Source of the DNA: an uncultured Pseudomonadales bacterium
GTDB taxonomy: Bacteria > Pseudomonadota > Gammaproteobacteria > Pseudomonadales > Cellvibrionaceae
Direction: 5' to 3'
DNA length: 64,000 nt
NCBI GenBank assembly: GCA_947488935.1
Contig: CANLBN010000001.1
Location: 186,001 to 250,000 of the forward strand
The notes below the pieces were generated by a model, which saw nothing but the letters and a program-made list of their open reading frames with translations, ran no database searches and was not told where the DNA came from. Of this stretch, positions 15,445 through 25,295 are shown piece by piece. A program made the translations under genes and the position numbers. Positions within the stretch are counted from its first letter, which is position 1, and each line of letters begins with the position of its first letter.

Positions 15445-16638
15445 TTAAAAAACATCCTCACTGCCACGCCTAATGACATTTACGCTTATGGAGTTATTGT
15501 CAGTACCCTGAGTTCTCTGCAAAAGACTATAAACCTGTCTGCGCAAACTGCCCAGCTGTATATCCGAGCGCAACAAAAAATAACTCGTACCCGTCGTTAG
15601 CCCATCACTACTGGGCAATAACTCTTCTTCTTGCCCAAAGGCCTCACTGACCTCTGCACTTTGAATAAAATCTTCGATGCTTGTAAAGCCTTCATCGTTC
15701 TCGGATTGCCGGTCAAAGCCAATTCGACTGTCTCTGTCGACTTGTATTGGCCTGCTCCGGCTTAATCCGGCACCAACCTCTTCGTCAGTAGGTGTTATTT
15801 CTGCCGGGCTATTAATCGTCCTCATAATCTCTGGCAAGGCGGTATTAATATTGAGTACTGCATTAGCCTCTGGCAAGGCACTCACTAATGCTCTTATGTG
15901 CTCATAAATTTCTTCTGTGACACCTTTTACTTGGCGCAATTCACTAATGCTCGTAAAGTTTTGATTCGCCGCCGAGTAAGGCTCTTCGAGAGACTGATAA
16001 AAATCTGACTCAGCGCCACCAATACCTGTGGTATTGTTATCGGCATCTATCCAATCAAGCACTGCCTGCGTAATCGCCTCGGCTTCATCACTGGCAACAA
16101 TATCGCCAGGCACTGTTTGCAATAAACGAATAAAACGTTTTTCCTGTGCGCGATAACGCTGCTCAAAGGGCTGACTGGAGTCAATCCCTTCTTCTCTACC
16201 CGCTAACTGATTAAGGTTAAAACGACCTTGAGCATCTTCTAAAGATAAGCTGAGGATCTCGGCCTGATCACCTAACAGTGCCTGCAAAGATCCTTGAAAC
16301 TCAAGCTCTCTGGTTTTCCAATCTTCGTTGAGATGATCAAATTCATTATTGCCATCCTCATCGTCGCTTTTTTTATCTTCCTTTAGGCCAAATATTGCAG
16401 CATGTTCCATAGCGAACACTAACTGATTAACCTGCACGAGCGTTAAACGATTTTCTGCTCTCGATAGAGACAACTGAAAACGAGCGGCAAAATCTATCGC
16501 TAAACCAGTGATCACGGCAACAATAAGTACCGAGATGACTAAGACTGTGCCTTTTTGGGAAGAAGGTTTTACAACGCTCCCCCTGTAGGTACGGCGACTT
16601 CTCTCACGACGATTAGTAACACGCTGAAACAACATCAC
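15445..16638 (-). CDS. gspK: Type II secretion minor pseudopilin K
   Basis: A 397-aa minor pseudopilin that forms the tip complex with GspI and GspJ. The prepilin-like helix (KGTVLVISVLIVAVITGLAI, about 29-48) lies behind an unusually long basic leader of about 30 residues. Like other GspK proteins it lacks glutamate at mature position 5. The large alpha-helical domain is recognisable from FNLNQLAG, VLDWIDADN and VLNINTALPEI. The start overlaps the gspJ stop by one base. Confidence 0.93.
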   Translation of the reverse strand: MMLFQRVTNRRERSRRTYRGSVVKPSSQKGTVLVISVLIVAVITGLAIDFAARFQLSLSRAENRLTLVQVNQLVFAMEHAAIFGLKEDKKSDDEDGNNEFDHLNEDWKTRELEFQGSLQALLGDQAEILSLSLEDAQGRFNLNQLAGREEGIDSSQPFEQRYRAQEKRFIRLLQTVPGDIVASDEAEAITQAVLDWIDADNNTTGIGGAESDFYQSLEEPYSAANQNFTSISELRQVKGVTEEIYEHIRALVSALPEANAVLNINTALPEIMRTINSPAEITPTDEEVGAGLSRSRPIQVDRDSRIGFDRQSENDEGFTSIEDFIQSAEVSEAFGQEEELLPSSDGLTTGTSYFLLRSDIQLGSLRRQVYSLLQRTQGTDNNSISVNVIRRGSEDVF

Positions 16639-17393
16639 TATCCGCCACTTTCAGCTACGGTGAGGCTAAATGTGCGTACTACCTCACCTAAAGTAACAGT
16701 ATCAATGGTTATTCGCACAGCTGCAGGCAAGCCTGAGGCTTGGTTTTCACTGCCCTCGCCTACATTGCCTTGATTGACATTTTGCTGTGGCCAACCAGTC
16801 TCCCATGCCGAATCTTCGAGTCTAGTAAATGTCTGTGGCAAATACTCAAACTGTAAGCGCTTAACGCCATCTAGCAGGCGTCGTTTTTTTCGAGGGATCT
16901 CTGTACTCGCCTCATCGACATCAACGGGACGTCTATCACGCCACAGAGTTTGCCCTTCTACATCGTCCTCCTGACTCAGGCTATAAGCGACTTCGTAAAG
17001 GCTACTTCTCGGCAAATTAAATAAATTATCCCTATTGCCTCGAATAAAGCGTAAAAGGTAGTCATCTTCATTGAGGGAAACCGCATCACTTTGGGCAAGC
17101 CGATCGCCAAATACGCCGGTCATTGCTGGCAGGTTACTAACACGAGAACCTCTGTCGACCGCATGCATAAGGTCGTTTGAAAAATACTGCCAAACACGAT
17201 CCAGTGAATCGACCTGTTTAACGGCAAGAGAGACTCTCTCATCGGAGCGAATCATTCCGTCCAGCGCACGATAGGACATGACAGATATACCTGCTCCAAT
17301 AGCCAGAGCAATAATCATCTCTACTAGGGTAAAGCCAACGACATATTTGCCTATTTTACTGTATGGCTTTTTATGAGTTTTGCTATTGAGCAC
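16638..17393 (-). CDS. gspJ: Type II secretion minor pseudopilin J
   Basis: A 251-aa minor pseudopilin. The prepilin site and helix are at about 20-44 (GFTLVEMIIALAIGAGISVMSY), with glutamate at mature position 5. The downstream beta-rich domain includes EYLPQTFTRLEDSAWETGWP, and the C-terminal strand VRITIDTVTLGEVVRTFSL is typical. It requires the prepilin peptidase, which is not encoded here. Two bases separate it from gspI; it overlaps gspK by one base. Confidence 0.93.
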   Translation of the reverse strand: MLNSKTHKKPYSKIGKYVVGFTLVEMIIALAIGAGISVMSYRALDGMIRSDERVSLAVKQVDSLDRVWQYFSNDLMHAVDRGSRVSNLPAMTGVFGDRLAQSDAVSLNEDDYLLRFIRGNRDNLFNLPRSSLYEVAYSLSQEDDVEGQTLWRDRRPVDVDEASTEIPRKKRRLLDGVKRLQFEYLPQTFTRLEDSAWETGWPQQNVNQGNVGEGSENQASGLPAAVRITIDTVTLGEVVRTFSLTVAESGG

Positions 17394-17395
17394 TG

Positions 17396-17791
17396 CTAAC
17401 CACCCACACTAAAATTTGGGTCGTCTAAATAAGTTTGTAAGGTGACAATAGGGTTATCGTCATAACTGACAATAATGTCGTATTTGATTAGCGCCTCTGC
17501 ATTGGTAATATCGATATCAACGGTCCACTCTCTACCGGCCATCTCAACTTTTTTGGTCTCTTCGCGACGTTTAACCAACTGGTTGAACGTGCGCTCCAAA
17601 CGCAACTCTGTCGCCTCGTTTTCTGCAATCCAAGCAGCGATTGTTTTGTCGCGTAAAGTGCCTGCAGAATTCGTTAATTGCCCCATTAGTAACATAACAG
17701 CTGGCACAGCAAGCCCGAGTATCGTGATCGCTACTAGCACCTCAATTAAGGTAAAACCATTTTCACGGTTTCTCTTTTTAAACAACAACAT
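17396..17791 (-). CDS. gspI: Type II secretion minor pseudopilin I
   Basis: A 131-aa minor pseudopilin with prepilin motif GFTLIEVLVAITILGLAVPA at residues 12-31 and a small alpha/beta domain containing WIAENEATELRL. It nucleates pseudopilus assembly with GspJ and GspK. It lies 34 bases after gspH and two bases before gspJ. Confidence 0.93.
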   Translation of the reverse strand: MLLFKKRNRENGFTLIEVLVAITILGLAVPAVMLLMGQLTNSAGTLRDKTIAAWIAENEATELRLERTFNQLVKRREETKKVEMAGREWTVDIDITNAEALIKYDIIVSYDDNPIVTLQTYLDDPNFSVGG

Positions 17792-17825
17792 TATGTCTAC
17801 CCATTAATCGCTCACCCATTGCCCA

Positions 17826-18449
17826 TCACTCATCCAACTCACCAACACGGAAACGCAATAATTCGCCACGCTCATCAACGGTGATCCTATAGCGCTGATC
17901 GGCTATATCTCGATCAGACTCTAGAGACTCATCGGACCAGACAATGGTGAGTACAAATTCAGAGATTTCGCCACTCGGATAAAATACGACAAGAGGTTGA
18001 GGCTCATCATCTTCGCTTAATAACCGGTCTAGATTTTCTTCGACAGAAATCTCCTCCACTTCTAGCGACCAAGTGAATTTCTCATCAACTGAATGGGCGC
18101 CAAGAGGGTCAATTGTTTGCACCCATCGACGAGAGTCTGCACGAGAGTTACTAGTACGTTGACCAGCGCCTTGATTAGCAACAAAGCTATAACGTCTCCA
18201 TTCGTAATTATTGGCAATATCTAGATCAGACTCAGATTGTTCAAAGACAATACCTGATGCTTCATCCCGGACAAGCGCTTCGTCTTGTGCGTAAAGCATT
18301 TGTGCAAATAACTTTTCTCCCGCCGCGTTCAATTGTTTCTCGCTTGAACCCGTTGGATTTACCGCTAAAGTCACGCCCACTGCAAATACACTGATCAAGA
18401 GCATCACAACCAGCAATTCTATTAACGAAAAACCATGATGCTTGTTCAT
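17826..18449 (-). CDS. gspH: Type II secretion minor pseudopilin H
   Basis: A 207-aa minor pseudopilin; the prepilin motif GFSLIELLVVMLLISVFAVG is at residues 6-25. The domain that follows has the GspH pattern (EKLFAQMLYAQDEALVRDEASGI), with a long loop rich in serine and arginine near 95-110. It connects the minor tip complex to the major pseudopilin. A 141-base gap separates it from gspG, which could carry an internal promoter or processing site, though none is obvious. Confidence 0.92.
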   Translation of the reverse strand: MNKHHGFSLIELLVVMLLISVFAVGVTLAVNPTGSSEKQLNAAGEKLFAQMLYAQDEALVRDEASGIVFEQSESDLDIANNYEWRRYSFVANQGAGQRTSNSRADSRRWVQTIDPLGAHSVDEKFTWSLEVEEISVEENLDRLLSEDDEPQPLVVFYPSGEISEFVLTIVWSDESLESDRDIADQRYRITVDERGELLRFRVGELDE

Positions 18450-18590
18450 ACTCAGTGCCTAATGTTACTAAGCTTGACCACACAATAATCTGTGCGTAGC
18501 TTTGTAAGCTTGTTTTATCTCATTTTGCAGTATTGCTACATCAGCTATCTTTACAAAATATTGTAAGGGCAACACAGTAGTTGATATTTA

Positions 18591-19049
18591 TTAACGCTTA
18601 CGATTATAGATATCGGCGTCGAATTCAGTGCCACCTTCCCGGCCATCTGCACCAAGACTGTATAAATCAAACGCTGCATTCTCGCCTGGTGTCACGTACA
18701 CATAAGGCGTACCCCAAGGATCTACAGGTAAACGGTCAATATACCCACCGGCTTGCCACTGGCTAGGAATAGGGTCAATGGTTGGCTTGTCGAGTAAGGC
18801 CTCTAAACCTTGCTCGCTGGTCGGAAACCGAAAGTTATCTAATTTATATAAACTGAGCGCTTTCTCTAGTGTAGAGAAGTCAATTTTTGCCTGATCAACG
18901 CGTGCTTTATCGGCCTTACCTAAAAAGTTAGCACCGACACCTGCAACGATAACGCCTATAATAATCAGCACAACAAGAATCTCGATTAAGCTAAAGCCTT
19001 GTTGATGACTGCTATTCATTTTTTTTGCAGTGATTTTTTTCACTTCCAT
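18591..19049 (-). CDS. gspG: Type II secretion major pseudopilin G
   Basis: A 152-aa major pseudopilin. The prepilin site precedes FSLIEILVVLIIIGVIVAGV (about residues 19-38), with glutamate at mature position 5. The C-terminal part shows the GspG calcium-loop region (GTPYVYVTPG, DLYSLGADGREGGTEFDADI). The N-terminal leader is 18 residues, longer than usual; an ATG at residue 11 (MNSSHQQGFSL) would give a normal leader. Gaps of over 100 bases on both sides within the operon may allow higher expression of this abundant subunit. Confidence 0.95.
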   Translation of the reverse strand: MEVKKITAKKMNSSHQQGFSLIEILVVLIIIGVIVAGVGANFLGKADKARVDQAKIDFSTLEKALSLYKLDNFRFPTSEQGLEALLDKPTIDPIPSQWQAGGYIDRLPVDPWGTPYVYVTPGENAAFDLYSLGADGREGGTEFDADIYNRKR

Positions 19050-19162
19050 CCCTCTTTTTAAACTGTTTGTTGGTTAATTTTTGTCGCTATCTTATTAACA
19101 ATATCACTAAATAAAATGTATAAACGTTAAGTCGATAGCACTAATTTTTTAAAATAAAAAAA

Positions 19163-20380
19163 TTATAATAAATCAGACATCCCAAAAATAGGTGTCAAAA
19201 TTGAATACATAATAAAGCCGACAACTAACGCCATAACAATAATAGTGACAGGCTCTAGAATATTAAGCGCTGTCGATATCTGCATATCGAGCTCACGCTC
19301 TTGAGCGCGCGCGGCATAATTTAACTGTTCAGCCAAGGTGCCGTTAAGTTCGCCACTCGATGCCATTTGTACCATTAAAGGCGGAAATACTTGCGCTCTA
19401 TCGAGGGCACGATGAAGACTGGAGCCCTCTTGCACTGTTGCTGCAACCGCCTCGGAACTCTCACTAAGCACCTTGTTGTTCATAGTCTTACTACTGATAC
19501 GCAAGCCTTGCAGTAAAGGTACACCACTATCAATCAACATACTCACTGTACCCGCAAACCTAGCTGTGTCTGACTGTACGATGATATGCCCAATAATAGG
19601 CAATTTAATAATAATAGCGTGCCACTTTTTTAAATTCTTAGGTATGAGTAACCAACGTTTAAAGGCAAAAACAGCAAGCACTAATATACCAAAAACATAA
19701 ATACCATAGGCTTTTAAAAAATCACTACTCGCAATTAAAAATTGCGTATTCCAAGGCAGCTCTGTTTTTGCTCGCTCAAAAACACTCACCAATTGAGGTA
19801 CAACTAAAACCATCAAACCAATCACAATAGCCACACAAACAAACATTAACACCATGGGGTAAACCATAGCGGAGGTAAGCTTTTGCTTCGCTATCTGACT
19901 AGTCTCGGTATATTCCGCAAGACGGTCGAGTACCGGCCCTAAAAAACCTGCTTGCTCACCAGCATTAACCATCGCGCGATACATCGAATCAAAAGAACGC
20001 GGGTGCTCGCCAAGTGCTTGGGCAAAACTTAAGCCCTCTAAAACACGCGAGCGTATTTGTAGCACTATGCCTTGCACACTAGGATTACGCGTTTGCTTAG
20101 CCACGCCTTGCAGCGCATCCACCAATGGCATGCCCGACTGAATTAATGATGACATCTGGCGGGTGAGTAAGGTGAGATCTTTTCGTTTAAGACGAGGGGC
20201 AAATAAACGGTTATCGGTGGCCTGTTGCTCCTTTTCTTTTTTCTGGACGCTCTCAACACTAATAGGCTTTAGCTTTTTTGAGCGCAACTGTCCGCGCACT
20301 TGCCGCTCAGAATCACCCTCTAGTGACCCCTTGACGACCTTACCTTGAATATCAATTGCACGATAACTAAACGCTGCCAT
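19163..20380 (-). CDS. gspF: Type II secretion inner-membrane platform protein F
   Basis: A 405-aa polytopic protein with two repeated cytoplasmic helical bundles and three membrane helices (around 170-195, 220-245 and 375-398). The N-terminus MAAFSYRAIDIQGKVVKGSLEGDS and the motif SGVPLLQGL are characteristic. It translates GspE ATP hydrolysis into pseudopilin extraction. It follows gspE by five bases. Confidence 0.95.
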   Translation of the reverse strand: MAAFSYRAIDIQGKVVKGSLEGDSERQVRGQLRSKKLKPISVESVQKKEKEQQATDNRLFAPRLKRKDLTLLTRQMSSLIQSGMPLVDALQGVAKQTRNPSVQGIVLQIRSRVLEGLSFAQALGEHPRSFDSMYRAMVNAGEQAGFLGPVLDRLAEYTETSQIAKQKLTSAMVYPMVLMFVCVAIVIGLMVLVVPQLVSVFERAKTELPWNTQFLIASSDFLKAYGIYVFGILVLAVFAFKRWLLIPKNLKKWHAIIIKLPIIGHIIVQSDTARFAGTVSMLIDSGVPLLQGLRISSKTMNNKVLSESSEAVAATVQEGSSLHRALDRAQVFPPLMVQMASSGELNGTLAEQLNYAARAQERELDMQISTALNILEPVTIIVMALVVGFIMYSILTPIFGMSDLL

Positions 20381-20385
20381 AATAC

Positions 20386-21945
20386 TTAACCTGTCGAAGT
20401 TACCCTTAGTACTTCTTCAAGACTAGTAGTTCCTTCAAGAATTCGGCGACGGCCATCGGCCATTAATGACATACTGGTCTTACGTGCATATTTAAGCATT
20501 TCCTGCTCACCCACACCTTCGTGTATTAGCTCTCGTAAATTGTCATCGATATCAATAAGCTCATAAATGGCTGTTCGACCACGGTAACCCGTTTGATTAC
20601 AGTGTTCGCAACCGTGCCCTTGGAAAATAGTCATTGGCTCGCTCACAGAATAGTCCGCGCCTATTCGAGCACTCTCGGTCTCTGTTAATTCATGAGGAAC
20701 CTTACAATGCTGGCAAAGCAGTCGTACTAAACGCTGAGCCATGACCGCCTCTATACTAGAAGACAATAAGAAGGGCTCAACGCCCATATCTTTAAGCCGT
20801 GTAATTGCACCAATTGCGGTATTAGTATGCAGGGTAGAGAGCACTAAATGACCCGTTAAACTCGCCTGCACTGCAATCTCGGCAGTTTCACTATCACGAA
20901 TTTCACCAATCATCACAATATCGGGATCTTGACGCAGGATTGCTCGTAGACCACGGGCAAAGGTCATATCAACCTTTGCATTAACCTGGGTTTGGCCAAT
21001 GCCCGGCAGCAAATATTCGACGGGGTCTTCGATGGTTAAAATATTACGGCTGCGGTCGTTAATTTTGCTCAAGCCTGCATACAAGCTCGTTGTTTTACCC
21101 GAGCCCGTAGGCCCTGTGACCAATATAATACCGTGCGGACGTGCAAGCGCTTGATTAAAGCGTTTATAGACATCCTCTGGCATGGCTAATTGCTCTAAGC
21201 TCAAGTTTCCCGATGCCTGATCCAGTAGACGTAAAACAATACGTTCACCGTAGGCAGAAGGAATAGTCGATACACGAATATCGACACCATGACCGGCGAT
21301 TTTTACAGAGATACGCCCATCCTGAGGCAGCCGTTTTTCAGCAATATCCAGCTTAGCCATTACTTTTAGCCGCGATACGAGCACCGCTGCGAATTCTGCC
21401 TTAGGTGATAGTACTTCTTTGAGCACGCCATCAATACGAAAGCGAACGGCAACTCTATCTTCAAAGGGTTCGATATGAATATCAGAGACTTTTTCTTTAA
21501 TCGCTTGCGACAAAATGGCATTGATAAGCCGAATAACCGGTGCGTCGTCGTCACCAGCCAATAGGTCTGCTTGATGCTCAAGATCATCGGCTATTTTGCC
21601 TAAATCTAACTCTGCATCTAATTGATCAGCCGCGCGTTGAGCAGCACCGTCACCCGTTTGATATTTAAAGGTTAAACGTTTTTTAAACTCTGCTTCGTTA
21701 TCAATGGCAACAAGGGTCATTTGTTGCCCCATAACTCGTTGCAATTCTAGTAAAGCAGTAACGGAGATATCGCCAGTGTAGAACAGCTGGTCGTCTTCAC
21801 AAAAAACATTGTGTTGCTCAGCAAAGGCAAAGGGAATCTCACTGGATGCCAGCACCCTAGCATCAGCGGACTCTGACACCTCACCTTCTAGGTCATCTAG
21901 GTTCTCTAATTCATCAATCACTTGATCAGACATAGCGACACCCAT
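20386..21945 (-). CDS. gspE: Type II secretion ATPase E
   Basis: A 519-aa hexameric secretion ATPase on the cytoplasmic side of the membrane. It has Walker A (GPTGSGKTT), the Asp box TIEDPVEY, a Walker B region around DPDIVMIGEIRD, and a four-cysteine zinc module (CQHC near 425 and CEHC near 454). The N-terminal domain binds GspL. An alternative ATG at 21930 would give a slightly shorter protein (MSDQVIDELEN); neither start has a strong ribosome binding site. A 51-base gap separates it from gspD. Confidence 0.95.
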   Translation of the reverse strand: MGVAMSDQVIDELENLDDLEGEVSESADARVLASSEIPFAFAEQHNVFCEDDQLFYTGDISVTALLELQRVMGQQMTLVAIDNEAEFKKRLTFKYQTGDGAAQRAADQLDAELDLGKIADDLEHQADLLAGDDDAPVIRLINAILSQAIKEKVSDIHIEPFEDRVAVRFRIDGVLKEVLSPKAEFAAVLVSRLKVMAKLDIAEKRLPQDGRISVKIAGHGVDIRVSTIPSAYGERIVLRLLDQASGNLSLEQLAMPEDVYKRFNQALARPHGIILVTGPTGSGKTTSLYAGLSKINDRSRNILTIEDPVEYLLPGIGQTQVNAKVDMTFARGLRAILRQDPDIVMIGEIRDSETAEIAVQASLTGHLVLSTLHTNTAIGAITRLKDMGVEPFLLSSSIEAVMAQRLVRLLCQHCKVPHELTETESARIGADYSVSEPMTIFQGHGCEHCNQTGYRGRTAIYELIDIDDNLRELIHEGVGEQEMLKYARKTSMSLMADGRRRILEGTTSLEEVLRVTSTG

Positions 21946-21996
21946 ACGAACAATTTATGTCGCCAATACCGACAGTAAGTAAAGATCGAGCGTTCA

Positions 21997-23994
21997 TTAT
22001 TCACGACCTTCGGCTTTGGACGAGCCAGAAATAGTATCGGCTTCGCTAATAATATCGTCCCATACAGGTAGTAATGGAATAACATCATCGGACACGAGAG
22101 GGACACCGTCTCGAATGCTCTCTAGCTGCGCATTGCGTACATCATTGTATTTTTCAGCAGTCGCACCGCGCAGTGATTCTGAGTCGCGAATGATCGTAGA
22201 TTTTAAAAAAACCATTAGATTAGATTTATCGACACTGGTAGTGTCATTACGAAACAAGCGCCCTAAATAAGGGATATCACCCAAAAATGGGATTTTCTGC
22301 TGTTCCTGTGTTACTTCGTCCTCTAAAAGCCCCCCCAAGATGATGACTTCACCATTTTTAGCAATAACCTGCGTGGTAATTTGACGCTCAGTGGTCACAA
22401 TATCTGAGGCACCCGCAATGGGCTCTGCACTGACACTCGACACCTGTTGATCAATCTCTAAAACAACGGTCTCGCCTTTGCTAATTTGTGGAGTCACTTG
22501 CAATGTAATACCGACATCACGACGCTCGATCGTCTGGAAGGGGTTATCGGCGCCAGAATCATTGGTAAAGGTACCGGTAATAAAGGGCACATTTTCAGCA
22601 ACAGAAATTGTGGCTTCGTTATTATCTGTCGTAAGAATGCTTGGTGTCGATAGGATATTAGCCTCGGTATTACTCTCAAATAACTGAATAAGACCAACAA
22701 AACTTAAACCGCCACTATCGATATTATCTGTGCCAAAGCCTAGCGATAAACCCGTTGGGATGGTGGGTATCGCATCCGCCTGCAGCGCTCCGGCAATACC
22801 TGCTAACACACCTGTATTAGTCGATGCAGCGGCGATATTACCATCTTGAAAAGCAGCTAACTCAACACCTAGCTGCCTGTTTAAATTTCCGCTTACTTCA
22901 ACAATAATCGCCTCAACCAATACCTGAGAGCGACGAATATCAAGGCGCTCAATAACAGGGAGTAATGTATCTAAGGTCCCTGCATCAGCAGTGATCAATA
23001 TAGCATTAGTACTTGGGTCCGCTTCGATTGTCGTGGCTGCCCCCCCAGCGGCAGCGGCACCACTACCTTGAGCGCCTTCAGCATCTAGCTTGGAGATGTT
23101 TGATACGACTTTAGAGAGCACTTCAGCTACGTTCTCAGCATCGGCATATTCAAGATAAATAACACGCACATTACCCGATTGCTCACGAGGTGTATCAAGG
23201 CTTACCACTAGCTCTCGAATTTTAGCGCGGCGCACATCATCCCCGGTTACGAGCAGGCTATTACTGCGAGCATCGGCAACGATCGAAGATTTGGTATTGG
23301 CTGGCGCATCCTTTTCTCCGGTTTTCTGTAGCGACTCCAAAAGCTTGACCATATCCTCCGCGCGCGCGTATTCAAGCTCGATAATATCAGTTTCGGCAAC
23401 ACCGGCGCGGTCGATGCGTCTAATAACATCTTTTAACCTAGCAATATTAGCAATGGTGTCAGATATAATAATGGCATTACTTGGCGCGTAGGCTGCAAGG
23501 TGCGCATGCTGAGGGGCAAGTGGGCGAAGCACCGGTAATACTTTAGCGGCCGAAACATTATAGAGCTGCACAACTTGCGTTATATAGGAATCATCGCCTA
23601 AGTTGTCGTAATTAGTAACGGGGACAGCTGAGGTACGAGCATCTTTTCTAGGTAAAATTCTTACAACGTCACCCACCTCAATAGCAGTAAAGCCTTGAAC
23701 CTCTAATACCGATAAGAATAAATTATAAAGCTCAGATTTCGATAACTTTTTCTGTGAAATAACATTGACACGACCTTTAACTCTGGGGTCAATAACTAAG
23801 GTCTTCCCTGTAATATCGGCAACCAACTTGATCATCTCTTGGATATCGACATCCTTAAAATCTGGCTCAAAGAATTGCTGATCTGAATTAGCTCCCTCTG
23901 TTTGGGCATTTATCGAAAAGGAACTGACCAGCACAATAGCCAAACAGGTTTTAAGGATAGTATTTACAAAAGTTTTCACAAAGAAGTCCGTCAT
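21997..23994 (-). CDS. gspD: Type II secretion secretin D
   Basis: A 665-aa outer-membrane secretin. A signal peptide covers about 1-30 (TCLAIVLVSSFSINAQ); N0 and N1-N3 domains follow (VDIQEMIKLVADITGKT, VVQLYNVSAAKVLPVLRPL); the secretin domain occupies roughly 340-600 with VPFITGTFTNDSGADNPF and the signature RRDVGITLQVTPQI. The C-terminal tail could hold a pilotin-binding site. Its ATG overlaps the gspC stop by one base. An alanine/glycine-rich insert lies near residue 310. Confidence 0.96.
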   Translation of the reverse strand: MTDFFVKTFVNTILKTCLAIVLVSSFSINAQTEGANSDQQFFEPDFKDVDIQEMIKLVADITGKTLVIDPRVKGRVNVISQKKLSKSELYNLFLSVLEVQGFTAIEVGDVVRILPRKDARTSAVPVTNYDNLGDDSYITQVVQLYNVSAAKVLPVLRPLAPQHAHLAAYAPSNAIIISDTIANIARLKDVIRRIDRAGVAETDIIELEYARAEDMVKLLESLQKTGEKDAPANTKSSIVADARSNSLLVTGDDVRRAKIRELVVSLDTPREQSGNVRVIYLEYADAENVAEVLSKVVSNISKLDAEGAQGSGAAAAGGAATTIEADPSTNAILITADAGTLDTLLPVIERLDIRRSQVLVEAIIVEVSGNLNRQLGVELAAFQDGNIAAASTNTGVLAGIAGALQADAIPTIPTGLSLGFGTDNIDSGGLSFVGLIQLFESNTEANILSTPSILTTDNNEATISVAENVPFITGTFTNDSGADNPFQTIERRDVGITLQVTPQISKGETVVLEIDQQVSSVSAEPIAGASDIVTTERQITTQVIAKNGEVIILGGLLEDEVTQEQQKIPFLGDIPYLGRLFRNDTTSVDKSNLMVFLKSTIIRDSESLRGATAEKYNDVRNAQLESIRDGVPLVSDDVIPLLPVWDDIISEADTISGSSKAEGRE

Positions 23995-24980
23995 TAATTC
24001 AGGTTTATATTATTGAGATCGATATCAATCGTTAGCTCTTGTTCGCCACGTAATACCGAAAGAGATGCCTGGCTTGCATTTTTTTTCTCTTGATACACTG
24101 CATTTGCAGCTTTTAAATTATCAAGCAATTGACCATCTATCGCCGTCACCACATCATTTAACTTAAGGCCAGTCTGATCAAAGGCCTTACGGTTACGCCC
24201 AGGCAACACTCGAAAGCCCAACATTTGCCCATCTTTTGTTTTACGCGAAAAACGAATGGCATCGCTGATTTTTTGTAGGCGCACCTCTGTGGCACTACCT
24301 GCTGTATCGACTTTTCTTGCCGAGCGAGGCTTAGGGCTACTGGCAACAGTAGTTATAGACTCTCCATCAGGAAACATAGAAAGTGCTTCTTGCCTGCCTT
24401 TGTTATTTAAAATAACTCTCTCAGAGTAAACGCCGATCAACTTGACATTACTCAACCCTACAAGCTCATCGCCAACACGGTAAACCTCCTGATCTTTACC
24501 TTTAGCGATAATTGCATAGCCTAGATCTTTATTGTCACTGGCAAAAGACCCAACTAATTTTAGATTGAGGCTTGTTTGCTCAACTTGCTCTTTAACTTCT
24601 ACGCTTTCTTCGACAACAGGAATCACATCATCGGCAGATTCTTTACCGAATAATGCAATAGACTTAAGGGCGTTTATATCAACATTAGAGGTAGCCGGGG
24701 TAGCTACAGGAGCAAATGTACTGGCATTAGCAGGAGCAACGACTTGGGATAGTTCAGGGGTAGGAAATAGGCGCCAAAAGACACTCGATAAGCTCACTGC
24801 TATCCATAATAGCAACGGTAAGGCAATGGCTACCTTAACAAGCACCAATACATTCACAGCACCGGTTTGAAAGTGCCAAGTACGACCATAACAAGCCATA
24901 CGAGTATTTATGCTTGAAGCAGTTTTAACTAAATTTACGAACAAAAGATTAACCTTGATATCTGTAGCTATTTTCATCAT
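23994..24980 (-). CDS. gspC: Type II secretion inner-membrane protein C
   Basis: A 328-aa clutch protein joining the inner-membrane platform to the secretin. It has a cytoplasmic N-terminus of about 45 residues, one membrane helix (46-70, LVLVKVAIALPLLLWIAVSL), a proline-rich linker, the homology-region domain (LNLKLVGSFASDNKDLGYAII, about 140-200) and a C-terminal PDZ domain (GFRVLPGRNRKAFDQTGLKLND). It is the first gene of the twelve-gene gsp operon, so the promoter must lie at or above 24981. Confidence 0.94.
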   Translation of the reverse strand: MMKIATDIKVNLLFVNLVKTASSINTRMACYGRTWHFQTGAVNVLVLVKVAIALPLLLWIAVSLSSVFWRLFPTPELSQVVAPANASTFAPVATPATSNVDINALKSIALFGKESADDVIPVVEESVEVKEQVEQTSLNLKLVGSFASDNKDLGYAIIAKGKDQEVYRVGDELVGLSNVKLIGVYSERVILNNKGRQEALSMFPDGESITTVASSPKPRSARKVDTAGSATEVRLQKISDAIRFSRKTKDGQMLGFRVLPGRNRKAFDQTGLKLNDVVTAIDGQLLDNLKAANAVYQEKKNASQASLSVLRGEQELTIDIDLNNINLN

Positions 24981-25295
24981 TAACTAATTATTTTTACATG
25001 CAAGCCCTTATGGACAACAAAACTGCCCATAAATTTTCACTAGCTACGATGATATAAGTAATTGCTATGCAACACTGTTTTTTTATGAGAATACCTTAAC
25101 ATAGAGATTGGCTGATTTATAGAATAGAGACCCCCCTATTTTGAACCAACCTACATAACATTTTAGGCCATTAAATTAGCTATTATCGCAAGCCACCCAT
25201 AAAAGAGCTAAAATTCATTACCTACATATTGTGGTTTGAGAAGATTTAAGCCACTATTTACACTTTGTTAATCGAGTAATTAGACCAGTAATATT
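24981..25295. other. Divergent intergenic region gspC / 104-aa gene
   Basis: A 315-bp AT-rich region. It should carry the gsp operon promoter (minus strand) and a promoter for the plus-strand gene. A weak dyad TTATGG-N12-CCATAA lies near 25009-25032. No convincing -35/-10 pair or known operator could be assigned by eye. Confidence 0.4.

Noticed and set aside
18450..18590. Terminator between gspG and gspH
   Set aside because: A weak TTACAA...TTGTAA dyad exists but lacks a T tract; no clear terminator.
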